Shown here in pieces: positions 1-7,747 of a stretch of 10,519 bases of DNA; the stretch's first letter is position 1, and the number at the start of each line of letters is the position of its first letter. This DNA is from Paracoccaceae bacterium (GTDB lineage Bacteria; Pseudomonadota; Alphaproteobacteria; Rhodobacterales; Rhodobacteraceae). The DNA lies in the NCBI GenBank assembly GCA_003551745.1, contig PUNI01000117.1, positions 1 to 10,519 of the forward strand. The letters run 5' to 3'. Below the pieces are notes generated by a model. The model was given only the letters and a program-made list of their open reading frames with translations, was not told the DNA's origin and did not search any database. Both the position numbers and the translations under genes were made by a program.

Positions 1-431
1 CCATCGAGGAGCAGGAGATCGCCGGCATGCGGCTCGAACTCTTCCTGATCTCCTTCGAGAAGGACAAGATGACCCTGCGCGTGCCCACCAGCCGCGCCAG
101 CGACATCGGCATGCGGTCGCTGTCGAGTCCCGACATCGTGTCGCGCGCTCTCGACACGCTGAAGGGCAAGGCCCGGGTCAAGCGGGCGATGTGGTCGCGC
201 CGGGCGCAGGAATACGAGCAGAAGATCAACTCCGGCGACCTGCTCTCGATCGCCGAGGTGGTGCGCGACCTGCACCGCACCGACGACCAGCGCGAGCAAT
301 CCTATTCCGAGCGCCAGCTCTACGAGGCGGCGCTGGAGCGGCTAACCCGCGAGGTGGCGGCGGTCTCCGGCACGGACGAGGCCAACGCCCAGAAGCAGGT
401 GGGTGACGTCCTGCTGTCGCGCGCGGCCTGA
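1..431 (+). CDS. CarD/CdnL-family transcriptional regulator, 5' end missing
   Basis: The reading frame is open from the left edge (first full codon at base 3) to a TGA at 429-431, giving 142 visible residues. CarD/CdnL proteins are usually about 160-170 residues, so roughly the first 25, including part of the Tudor-like RNA polymerase-binding domain, lie outside the window. The visible part has the end of that domain (LRVPTSRASDIGMRSLSS) and then the all-helical C-terminal domain, with the typical segments KRAMWSRRAQEYEQKINSGD, a Leu-Ser-Ile-Ala-Glu-Val-Val-Arg-Asp-Leu stretch and SYSERQLYEAALERLTRE. Family members bind the RNA polymerase beta subunit and stabilise open promoter complexes, notably at rRNA and other growth genes. 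The ATG at base 27 is internal to the domain and is not the true start. The gene is monocistronic at its 3' side, where a strong terminator follows 20 bases after the stop. Assignment is by family pattern. Confidence 0.93.
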   Translation, partial: IEEQEIAGMRLELFLISFEKDKMTLRVPTSRASDIGMRSLSSPDIVSRALDTLKGKARVKRAMWSRRAQEYEQKINSGDLLSIAEVVRDLHRTDDQREQSYSERQLYEAALERLTREVAAVSGTDEANAQKQVGDVLLSRAA

Positions 432-451
432 CGCAGCCCGAAGGGATCTCA

Positions 452-485
452 GATGCCCGGAGCCAAGCTCCGGGCATCCGCTTTT
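452..485 (+). terminator. Intrinsic terminator after carD
   Basis: A perfect 12-base-pair stem pairs 452-463 (GATGCCCGGAGC) with 467-478 (GCTCCGGGCATC) around a three-base loop CAA. A four-T run follows at 482-485 after CGC. It starts 20 bases behind the carD stop codon, the classic layout of a rho-independent terminator. The T run is short, so some read-through into the next gene is possible. The hairpin ends only about 20 bases before the next start codon. Confidence 0.85.
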
Positions 486-499
486 CCGCGGACCCGTCG

Positions 500-1516
500 A
501 TGGACGCTCCGGCCGGCATCTATGCCCATCTCGACGATCTGCGGCTGGCTGGGCGCGATCTGTCGCAGGCACCGGGGCTGACGCTGACCAGCGTGGTGCA
601 CGATGAAGGCTGGTTCCTGCCGGCGTTCCTCGACCATTACCGCGCGCTCGGCGTCGAGCGGTTCGTCCTGCTCGACGATCGCTCCAGCGACGGCAGCCGC
701 GCCTATCTCGCCGCCCAGCCCGACGTCATGCTCGTGGAAAGCGAGCGCCGCTTCGGCGAGCCGGCCTTTCCGGCCTGGCGGGAACGGCCGTTTTCGCGCA
801 TCCGCATGATCCACGCGTGGCGCACACTGCTACTGCAGAAATTCTCCATGGGCCGCTGGTCGCTGCTTGTGGATGCCGACGAGTTCCTGACCCTGCCCGC
901 AGGCATGGGCCTGGCCGATCTCGTCACCCGCGCCGAGGCGGCGGGCGGCCGGGCGGTGCCGGGCGTGCTGCTCGACCTCTACCCGGCGGAAATCGGCGAT
1001 CTCGACCGCCCGGGCGCCTTCGACCCCGAAAGTGGCTGGTTCTTCGATGGCGAGCCGCACCTCGCCCTGCGCCCCGGGGCACGCCCCCTGCCGCTGCATC
1101 CGGGCGCGCGGGCGCGTCTGCACTCGCAGTTCGGGCGGGGCGAGAGCGGTCTGCGGCGCACGCTGCGGCGCTGGCGGCACGGCACCGCCTATCCGCGGCT
1201 GAACGACTGTGCCAAGCTCGTGCTGCTTCGCTGGCAACCGGAGGACTTCCTGACCGAATCCCACTGGGCGGCGCTGGAAGTGGCCGAGGGGATGCTGCTG
1301 CCGGTCCGGCACTACAAGTTCACGCCGGACACGCCGCGGCGGATCGCCCGTGCGATGGCCGAACGCGGCTATGCAGACGGCTCGGCGGAGTATGTGCGCC
1401 TCGCCGCCCTGCTGGACCGGATGCGGGCGCAGCAGGCGGCCTTCGGCTATCGCCGATCCCGGCCGGTGGAGGGATTCGCGCGCTTCGCCGAGACCGGAAA
1501 CGCCCTCCTGCCCTGA
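500..1516 (+). CDS. Family 2-type glycosyltransferase
   Basis: This 338-residue protein matches the Glyco_tranf_2_4-like group of GT-A fold glycosyltransferases. The N-terminal nucleotide-sugar fold begins at about residue 27 (LTLTSVVHDEGWFLPAFLDH), followed by a DDRSSDGS motif at 59-66 typical of GT2 proteins. A DADE at 125-128 (in SLLVDADEFLTLP) is the likely metal-binding DxD motif. LPVRHYKF at 267-274 resembles the conserved C-terminal His segment of this group. No membrane segment or signal peptide is visible, so it is probably cytoplasmic or membrane-peripheral. Donor and acceptor cannot be read from the sequence; polysaccharide or surface glycan synthesis is an inference. ATG 500 is the only standard start before the fold: no ATG, GTG or TTG lies in frame upstream back to the stop at 404-406. 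No good Shine-Dalgarno sequence precedes it. It stands alone, with no other glycan genes nearby. Confidence 0.85.
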   Translation: MDAPAGIYAHLDDLRLAGRDLSQAPGLTLTSVVHDEGWFLPAFLDHYRALGVERFVLLDDRSSDGSRAYLAAQPDVMLVESERRFGEPAFPAWRERPFSRIRMIHAWRTLLLQKFSMGRWSLLVDADEFLTLPAGMGLADLVTRAEAAGGRAVPGVLLDLYPAEIGDLDRPGAFDPESGWFFDGEPHLALRPGARPLPLHPGARARLHSQFGRGESGLRRTLRRWRHGTAYPRLNDCAKLVLLRWQPEDFLTESHWAALEVAEGMLLPVRHYKFTPDTPRRIARAMAERGYADGSAEYVRLAALLDRMRAQQAAFGYRRSRPVEGFARFAETGNALLP

Positions 1517-1588
1517 GCCGGCGGCGTTTTCTTTTGCCGGCCCAACCGTTAGTCAGGGGAGAGCCGCGGCTTCAGGGAATGGCCCGAG

Positions 1589-3274
1589 ATGGACATCGCC
1601 TTCCAATCGATCTTCTACGAGATCGCCGTGCTGGTGCTGCTGGCGGCCGGCGTCGGGTTTCTGGGCCTTCTGGCCCGGCAGCCGCTGGTGGTGGCCTTCA
1701 TCGCCGTCGGCGTCCTCGCCGGGCCGGATGCGCTGGGTCTGGTGACCTCCACCGACTTCATCAACACGCTCAGCCAGATCTCGATCGCCGTCCTGCTGTT
1801 CCTCGTCGGCCTGAAGCTCGATGTCAGCCTGGTGAAGAACCTCGGCAAGGTGGCGGTGGCGACCGGGCTGGGGCAGATCGGCTTCACCGCGGCCTTCGGG
1901 TTCCTGATCTGCGTGGCGCTGGGGATCGACCCGCTGGTGTCGGTCTACATCGCCATCGCGCTGACCTTCTCGTCGACCATCATCATCGTCAAGCTGCTCT
2001 CCGACAAGCAGGAGATCGGCGCCCTCCACGGCAAGATCGCGCTGGGGTTCCTGATCGTGCAGGACATCTTCGTGGTGCTGGCGATGGTGACGCTGTCGGC
2101 CATCGGGGTCGGCGTCGGTGACGAGACCGGCGGGCTGATCGAGGTCGCCACCGTCTTCGCGGGCGGCGCGGCGATGCTGGCGGCGGTGATGCTGTTCATC
2201 CGCTATGTCGCCGATCCGCTGATGGGGCTCATCGCGCGCTCGCCCGAACTGATGGTGATCTTCGCGGTGGGCTGGGCCGCCGGGCTGGCGGCGGCGGGAG
2301 ATTTCCTCGGCTTCGGCAAGGAACTGGGCGGGCTTCTCGCGGGCGTCTCGCTGGCCTCCACCCAGTTCCGCGAGGCGATCGGCTCGCGGCTGGCGAGCCT
2401 GCGCGATTTCCTGCTGCTGTTCTTCTTCATCAGCCTCGGCGCCGGCCTGGATCTCTCGACGCTGGGCGCCCAGGTATGGCCGGCGATCATCCTGTCGCTC
2501 TTCGTGCTGATCGGCAACCCGCTGATCGTGATGGCGATCATGGGCTACATGGGCTACCGCAAGCGCACCGGCTTCCTCGCCGGGCTGACGGTGGCGCAGA
2601 TCTCGGAGTTCTCGCTGATCTTCATGGCCATGGGCATCACCATAGGCCATGTCACCGACGCCGATCTGGGGCTCGTGACGCTGGTGGGCCTCGTGACCAT
2701 CGCGCTCTCGGTCTACATGATCACCTGGTCGCACAAGCTCTATGACTGGCTGGAGCCCTTCCTCGGCATCTTCGAGCGCCGCCATGCTTTCCGCGAGGAG
2801 GACGGCGACGAGGGGTCGGCCTCCTCCATCCCCCATGACTTCATCATCATCGGCCTGGGCCGCTATGGCTGCCGCATCGGCGCCGGGCTGGGCGAGCGGG
2901 GCTATCGCGTGCTCGGCGTCGATTTCGACCCAGACGCGCTGAAGAACTGGCGCGAGTTGGGCTTTGAGGGCCGGTTCGGCGACGCCACCGACCCGGAGTT
3001 CATCGCCCATCTGCCGCTGGGGCAGGTCCGCGCGGTGATCTCGGCGGTGCCGCGCGAGAAGGGCGCGCTGACCGAGGCCGACCCTCAGCTGGCCCTGCTG
3101 CACGGGCTCAAGAGCGCCAACTATCGCGGCAAGGTGGCGCTGGCGGTGAACTACGCCCAGGACGCCGAGGCGATGCAGGAACGCGGCGCCGACTATGTGC
3201 TCACCCCCTTCGACGATGCCGCCAGCTATGCGGTGGAGATCCTGGATGGAGACCTCGAGAAGAAGGCGGGATAG
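1589..3274 (+). CDS. Kef-type (CPA2) cation/proton antiporter with TrkA-N domain
   Basis: This 561-residue inner-membrane protein has a Na+/H+ exchanger-type membrane domain at about residues 8-385, with many hydrophobic helices. It shows the CPA2 hallmarks LTFSSTIIIVKLLSDK (125-140), a Gln-Asp pair at 158-159 in GFLIVQDIF, and QISEFSLIFMAMG at 337-349. A charged linker at about 395-413 leads to a Rossmann TrkA-N (RCK) domain at about 416-552: GLGRYG at 422-427 is the dinucleotide-binding loop, and GVDFD (443-447) places an acidic residue at the end of beta strand 2, as in NAD(H) binders. The family exchanges K+ (or Na+) for H+, gated by nucleotide or glutathione adducts. Whether this one is a glutathione-gated KefB/C cannot be decided, and no KefF/KefG partner lies next to it. 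AGGGA at 1574-1578 is a plausible ribosome binding site. The next gene starts 7 bases after the stop and is probably co-transcribed. Confidence 0.92.
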   Translation: MDIAFQSIFYEIAVLVLLAAGVGFLGLLARQPLVVAFIAVGVLAGPDALGLVTSTDFINTLSQISIAVLLFLVGLKLDVSLVKNLGKVAVATGLGQIGFTAAFGFLICVALGIDPLVSVYIAIALTFSSTIIIVKLLSDKQEIGALHGKIALGFLIVQDIFVVLAMVTLSAIGVGVGDETGGLIEVATVFAGGAAMLAAVMLFIRYVADPLMGLIARSPELMVIFAVGWAAGLAAAGDFLGFGKELGGLLAGVSLASTQFREAIGSRLASLRDFLLLFFFISLGAGLDLSTLGAQVWPAIILSLFVLIGNPLIVMAIMGYMGYRKRTGFLAGLTVAQISEFSLIFMAMGITIGHVTDADLGLVTLVGLVTIALSVYMITWSHKLYDWLEPFLGIFERRHAFREEDGDEGSASSIPHDFIIIGLGRYGCRIGAGLGERGYRVLGVDFDPDALKNWRELGFEGRFGDATDPEFIAHLPLGQVRAVISAVPREKGALTEADPQLALLHGLKSANYRGKVALAVNYAQDAEAMQERGADYVLTPFDDAASYAVEILDGDLEKKAG

Positions 3275-3281
3275 GCGCCGC

Positions 3282-3746
3282 ATGACCGAAAAGCTCGTGC
3301 CCGCCGACCCCTGCGCGCCCGCGATGCGGCCGCTGGTGGAGCGCCACCTGGAAGACATGCTGGCCACGAGCCCACCGGGAAGCTCGCATGCGCTCGACCC
3401 CGCCGCCCTCGCCGGACCGGGGGTGCGCTTCTTCGCGCTGTACGAGGGCGGGGAGGTTATCGGCTTCGGCGCGCTCAAGCGGCTCTCGGCCGATCATGGC
3501 GAGCTGAAGTCGATGCGCATTCTGGCCCCCGCGCGGGGCCGCGGCCTCGGCCGCGTCCTGCTGCGGCTGCTGATCGCCGAGGCGCGGGCGATGGGGCTGG
3601 GCCGGCTCAGCCTCGAAACCGGGGTGCAGCCGGCCTATGCCGCGGCCGTCGCGCTCTACCGCACCGAAGGCTTCGCCGACTGCCCGCCCTTTGCCGACTA
3701 TACCCCGGACCCGGCCAGCCTGTTCCTCACCCGACTGCTGGACTGA
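3282..3746 (+). CDS. GNAT-family N-acetyltransferase
   Basis: This 154-residue cytoplasmic enzyme has a single GNAT fold. The core runs from FFALYEGGEVIGFGALKRL (about 50-68, beta strands 2-3) through HGELKSMRI (72-80, beta 4). The acetyl-CoA loop is RGRGLG at 85-90, fitting the R/Q-x-x-G-x-G/A motif A, and LSLETGVQ with ALYRTEGF at the end form motif B. The pattern HLEDMLATSPPGSSHALD together with GALKRL and HGELKSM resembles the YsnE-like branch of GNAT proteins; acceptor substrates for that branch are poorly defined. The start was chosen at ATG 3282 because AAGGCGGG at 3263-3270 is a good ribosome binding site and the GNAT homology begins here; a longer in-frame start at 3195 only adds an Arg-rich read of the upstream gene's end. 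It lies 7 bases behind the antiporter gene, so an operon is likely, but no functional link to ion transport is visible. Confidence 0.87.
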   Translation: MTEKLVPADPCAPAMRPLVERHLEDMLATSPPGSSHALDPAALAGPGVRFFALYEGGEVIGFGALKRLSADHGELKSMRILAPARGRGLGRVLLRLLIAEARAMGLGRLSLETGVQPAYAAAVALYRTEGFADCPPFADYTPDPASLFLTRLLD

Positions 3747-3814
3747 CCGCCCGGCCTTGCCCGGCCCGGCCGCGGCGGCTATCCGGCCGGCGACGCCAAC
3801 CCGAAAGGCCCGCC

Positions 3815-5119
<1,305 letters not shown>

Positions 5120-5183
5120 TTTTCCGGCGCCGCCGCGGCGCGCAAACGGCATTTTCCTGCGCAGGGGCGCTTTCGCGCGCAAT

Positions 5184-5214
5184 TTGCTTGCCAAACGCGA
5201 TGGCGTCCTATGTG
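5184..5214 (+). promoter_or_regulatory. Possible sigma-70 promoter for the small secreted protein gene
   Basis: The last 60 bases before the small gene are more AT-rich than their surroundings. Candidate -35 elements are TTGCTT (5184-5189) or the overlapping TTGCCA (5188-5193, five of six matches to TTGACA). A weak -10 candidate is TATGTG at 5209-5214. Spacing is 19 or 15 bases, both off the ideal 17, so this is a weak call. It leaves about 25 bases of leader before the strong ribosome binding site GAGGAG (5231-5236). Confidence 0.3.
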
Positions 5215-5245
5215 TTGGGCACACTACTCAGAGGAGAGCCGTGTC

Positions 5246-5410
5246 ATGAAGGTGAAACTGTTTCTCGCAACTCTCGCGCTCGCCGCGGCCCCCGGCATGG
5301 CGATGGCCATGTGCAGCTGGGAGAGGACCCAGCAGTCCGCCTCGCAGTGCGAGCAGGGTCAGGTCTGGGACAGCGAGAGCCAGACCTGCATCGCCCCGGT
5401 CAGCAGCTGA
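5246..5410 (+). CDS. Small secreted cysteine protein with chitin-binding-like motif
   Basis: A 54-residue protein with a clear Sec signal peptide: Lys2 and Lys4, a hydrophobic core LFLATLALAAA, then APGMAMA with likely cleavage after Ala21. The mature part is only about 33 residues, with cysteines at 23, 35 and 48. CEQGQVWDSESQTC (35-48) resembles the C-terminal half of peritrophin-A/CBM14 chitin-binding motifs (Cys, Gly, aromatic, Asp, six to eight residues, Cys), but it is too short for a full three-disulfide domain. I do not recognise a named family, and function is unknown; a periplasmic or extracellular location is inferred. Start ATG 5246 is chosen because GAGGAG at 5231-5236 sits nine bases upstream and the signal peptide begins here. 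The in-frame ATG at 5210 would put a hydrophilic extension in front and overlaps the possible promoter. It lies 126 bases after purB and ends at a strong terminator, so it is probably its own transcript. Confidence 0.8.
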   Translation: MKVKLFLATLALAAAPGMAMAMCSWERTQQSASQCEQGQVWDSESQTCIAPVSS

Positions 5411-5432
5411 GCCTGCGCACCGTGCCATTTCT

Positions 5433-5450
5433 TGCGCGCCAAGGCGCGCA
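5433..5450 (+). repeat. Perfect inverted repeat (hairpin) after the small gene
   Basis: TGCGCGCC at 5433-5440 is followed after only AA by its exact complement GGCGCGCA at 5443-5450. In RNA this would fold as a six- or seven-pair stem with a small loop. It has no T run, so it is not itself an intrinsic terminator. It lies 22 bases after the stop codon and 6 bases before the terminator stem, and could act as a 3'-end stabilising structure or a protein binding site; this is inference. Confidence 0.55.
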
Positions 5451-5456
5451 GGTCTG

Positions 5457-5482
5457 GGCGCCGCGTCTCGTGGCGCCTTTTT
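5457..5482 (+). terminator. Intrinsic terminator of the small secreted protein gene
   Basis: GGCGCCGCG (5457-5465) pairs with CGTGGCGCC (5469-5477), a nine-pair stem with one G-U pair and a TCT loop. It is followed directly by TTTTT at 5478-5482. It begins 46 bases after the TGA at 5408-5410. This is a textbook rho-independent terminator on the plus strand, and it separates the purB/small-gene transcript from the FliG-like gene. Confidence 0.85.
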
Positions 5483-5623
5483 CCGTTTCCGGGACATCGC
5501 ATTCTTGGGTCTTGGCCGCCATCGCGCCGCCTGACCGGTGCGCCCGGCCGGCCACGGCCCCGCTAAGCCGCCCTTAACCCGGCCCGCGCAATCTCCGCCC
5601 GTTCCTTCCGGCTGGAGATCCCG

Positions 5624-6778
5624 ATGCCCCCCACCGCCGCCGCTGGCCTCTCCACTGCCGCCGCCGAACGGCCCGAGATCCTGGAGGCGCCGCGCCGCCG
5701 ACCGGACGGCCCCGATCTGCCGGGCCGCCACAAGGCCGCCATCATCGTGCGCCTGCTGCTGGCCGAGGGCGTGCGCCTGCCGCTGACCATCCTGCCCGAC
5801 CAGATCCAGGCCGCGCTGACCGAACAGATCGGCAGCATGCGGCTGGTGGACCGCGCCACGCTCGACCGCGTGGTGGGCGAGTTCGTGACCGAACTCGAAG
5901 CGGTCGGGCTGTCCTTTCCCGGCGGCATCGACGGCGCGCTGAGCATGCTCGACGGACATATCAGCGCCTCGGCGGCGAACCGGCTGCGGCGCATGCCGGG
6001 CTACAGCGGCCGCGGCGACCCGTGGGACCGGCTGGCCGCCCTGCCCACCGACCGGCTGCTGCCGGTGCTGGAGCAGGAAAGCCTCGAGATCGGGGCCGTG
6101 CTGCTGTCGAAGATCGATGTCGGGCGCGCCGGCGAACTGCTGGAAAAACTGCCGGGAGACCGGGCGCGCCGGCTCGCGCACGCCATGGCCCGCACCAGCC
6201 GCATCGCTCCCGACACGGTGCGCCGGATCGGCATGGCGCTGGCCCAGCAGATCGAGACCGAGACCCCGAAGGCCTTCGACGACGGGCCCGAAGAGCGGGT
6301 GGGCGCGATCCTGAACTCCTCGCCCGCGCGCATCCGCGACTCGGTGCTGGAAGGGCTGGAGGAGGAGGATCCCAGCTTCGCCCAGGAGGTGCGGCGCAAC
6401 ATCTTCACCTTCGCCCATATCCCGGCGCGGCTGTCGGCCCGCGACGTGCCGCAGGTGGTGCGCGAACTGCCCCAGCAGATCCTGCTGCGGGCGCTCGTGA
6501 GCGCCCGCGCCGCCACGCCCGAGGAGGCGGCCGCCGCCGAGTTCCTGCTGACCAACCTGACCCAGCGCATGGCCGAGTCCCTGCGCGGCGAGATGAGCGA
6601 GCACCCGCCGGTGCCGCAGCGCGAGGGCGAGACGGCCATGGCCGAGGTCGTCAGCGTGATCCGTGGCATGGAGGGTGCGGGCGCGATCACCCTGCGCCAG
6701 CCGGGCGAGCCCGACCCCGCCGACGCCGGCGCTTCCCAGCGGGAAGACGCGCCCGCGGGCAGCGCATCGGACGACTGA
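5624..6778 (+). CDS. Divergent FliG-like flagellar motor switch protein
   Basis: This 384-residue protein has the three-part FliG layout. An N-terminal domain starts at about residue 36 (HKAAIIVRLLLAEG, then VDRATLDRVVGEFVTEL). The middle armadillo-type domain spans about 135-208 (LAALPTDRLLPVLE, GELLEKLPGDRARRLAHAM). The C-terminal motor domain spans about 210-357 (RIRDSVLEGLEEEDPSFAQE, RRNIFTF, FLLTNLTQRMAESLRGEM). FliG normally forms the cytoplasmic rotor ring and meets the stator through charged residues. Here the FliM-binding EHPQ motif reads ESLE (152-155). Aligned by eye to E. coli FliG, Lys264 becomes Val292, Asp288 Gly322 and Arg297 Pro331, while Arg281 (Arg315) and an acid at Asp289 (Glu323) remain. 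Pro/Ala-rich extensions of about 35 and 25 residues flank the core, so it is slightly longer than usual. No other flagellar gene is visible. GGAG at 5614-5617 supports the start. It could be the strain's working FliG of a divergent type or a repurposed paralogue. Confidence 0.83.
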   Translation: MPPTAAAGLSTAAAERPEILEAPRRRPDGPDLPGRHKAAIIVRLLLAEGVRLPLTILPDQIQAALTEQIGSMRLVDRATLDRVVGEFVTELEAVGLSFPGGIDGALSMLDGHISASAANRLRRMPGYSGRGDPWDRLAALPTDRLLPVLEQESLEIGAVLLSKIDVGRAGELLEKLPGDRARRLAHAMARTSRIAPDTVRRIGMALAQQIETETPKAFDDGPEERVGAILNSSPARIRDSVLEGLEEEDPSFAQEVRRNIFTFAHIPARLSARDVPQVVRELPQQILLRALVSARAATPEEAAAAEFLLTNLTQRMAESLRGEMSEHPPVPQREGETAMAEVVSVIRGMEGAGAITLRQPGEPDPADAGASQREDAPAGSASDD

Positions 6779-6913
6779 CACCCGCATCGGACCGTTGGCC
6801 TTCCGAATCCAGGAAGGGCGAACATGGGCCGGGTCCGGGACGGCGCCGAAAGGCTGGGACGGGGGCAGGCGGGGCGGGCGTGGTCACGCGCCGGCCGGAG
6901 AGCGCAGGGGGCG

Positions 6914-7282
6914 TCAGGCTTTGGGGTCGTCCTTCTGGCCCCGCCGCCGGCGGCTCGGCGGGGGTGGCACGTCGCGCTGCGACAGGACGGACTGAGCCAG
7001 TGCCGTGGCCGCGGCGACGAAGATCCCCAGGCCCACCAGGATGTAGAAGACGGTGAAGGTCTTGCCGATCGGGGTTACCGGGTGGATGTCCCCGTAGCCG
7101 ACGGTGGCGATGGTGACGACCGAGAAATAGAAGGCATCGAGCAGGTCCCATTCCTCGAAGAACCAGTAGAACAGCGTGGCGAAGCCGATCAGGGTGAGGG
7201 CGAAGGCCATCAGGCCGCGGACCTTCGGATCGCGGCTGGCATGGCGCAGGCCGCGGAAGAGATCGCCAACCGGCGCGCTCAT
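6914..7282 (-). CDS. Two-transmembrane potassium channel (Ion_trans_2)
   Basis: A 122-residue inner-membrane protein with the minimal pore layout: first helix at about 24-41 (LMAFALTLIGFATLFYWF), pore helix at about 48-60, selectivity filter TVGYGD at 60-65, and second helix at about 74-95 (KTFTVFYILVGLGIFVAAATA). The filter is canonical for K+ channels, which work as tetramers. The C-terminus is a short hydrophilic tail, PPPPSRRRRGQKDD, with no RCK/TrkA domain, so no ligand-gating module is visible. The start at 7282 is chosen because MSAPVGDLFRGLRHASRD begins the homology and a purine-rich GGGGGGAG (7293-7286) lies just upstream, although at slightly short spacing. The frame is open much further upstream, but that part reads as Arg/Pro/His-rich noise. 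It converges on the FliG-like gene with a 135-base gap, and stands apart from the efflux genes behind it. Confidence 0.9.
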   Translation of the reverse strand: MSAPVGDLFRGLRHASRDPKVRGLMAFALTLIGFATLFYWFFEEWDLLDAFYFSVVTIATVGYGDIHPVTPIGKTFTVFYILVGLGIFVAAATALAQSVLSQRDVPPPPSRRRRGQKDDPKA

Positions 7283-7747
7283 CGGCTCCCCCCGATGCCG
7301 GCGAGCGAACTGCCCGCGCCCGGCGCACCGCAGGTGCTCAACCTTGCGGCGCGGTGGCTTGGGATGGCTCCGTTGCGCGCCGCTTGCCAGCCGGATACCG
7401 CCGAGGGGTGCCGGTCTGACAGATGGGCGGGCGGCCGGTTCATGGGACGGCGGCGCCGAGTGGCGCTGGCGCGGGACGAGACCTGGCAGGACGCCGGCGT
7501 GATGGGATCTGCATCCGCGATCTCCTTGCGCATGGGTGCTCCGGCTGTGACGGGCGCCAAGCTGCGATCTCCCGGGGCCAGCGCCTTGTGCGCGCCGCCC
7601 TTCAGCCTGTAGCGGCTGCGCCCGGAGGGTGCAATGCTGCCCACTCCGACCCGATGCGGCCCAGCGCAGCACGAAGGCGGGCAGCGATCACGCCACTATC
7701 ACCCGGTCACGGCACCCCTATTTCCGGCGGCAACGCAAGCCGGCGGC
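7283..7747. other. 465-base stretch with no recognisable gene
   Basis: This segment lies between the start of the channel gene and the stop of the outer-membrane efflux gene, both on the minus strand. Open frames exist on both strands because GC is high, but their translations are Arg/Ala/Gly/Pro-rich with no motif, signal peptide or membrane segment, and none has a convincing ribosome binding site. I see no tRNA, no clear terminator with a T run for the efflux operon, and no good promoter for the channel gene, although one must exist here or upstream. It may be a leader and regulatory region, an unrecognised small RNA locus, or the remains of a lost gene. Confidence 0.5.

Noticed and set aside
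1517..1541. Possible hairpin GCCGGC...GCCGGC after the glycosyltransferase, with T-rich bases
   Set aside because: The T runs fall in the 13-base loop, not after the stem, and only six pairs form, so it does not qualify as an intrinsic terminator.
1553..3478. Long open frame of 641 codons on the minus strand across the antiporter gene
   Set aside because: It is antisense to a clear Kef-type gene; its translation is rich in His, Gln, Asp and Arg with no domain, as expected from the complement of high-GC codons.
5156..5165. Ten-base palindrome CCTGCGCAGG upstream of the small secreted protein gene
   Set aside because: Such palindromes arise often by chance at this GC content, and no second copy or known operator match is visible.
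6799..6817. Small inverted repeat CCTTCC/GGAAGG between the converging FliG-like and channel genes
   Set aside because: Only six pairs with a seven-base loop and no T run on either strand; it could be a weak bidirectional stop but cannot be supported.
7283..7672. Upstream extension of the channel frame to a 252-codon protein
   Set aside because: The extra 130 residues are Arg/His/Pro-rich without homology, while Met 7282 starts the channel sequence with a purine-rich site just before it.
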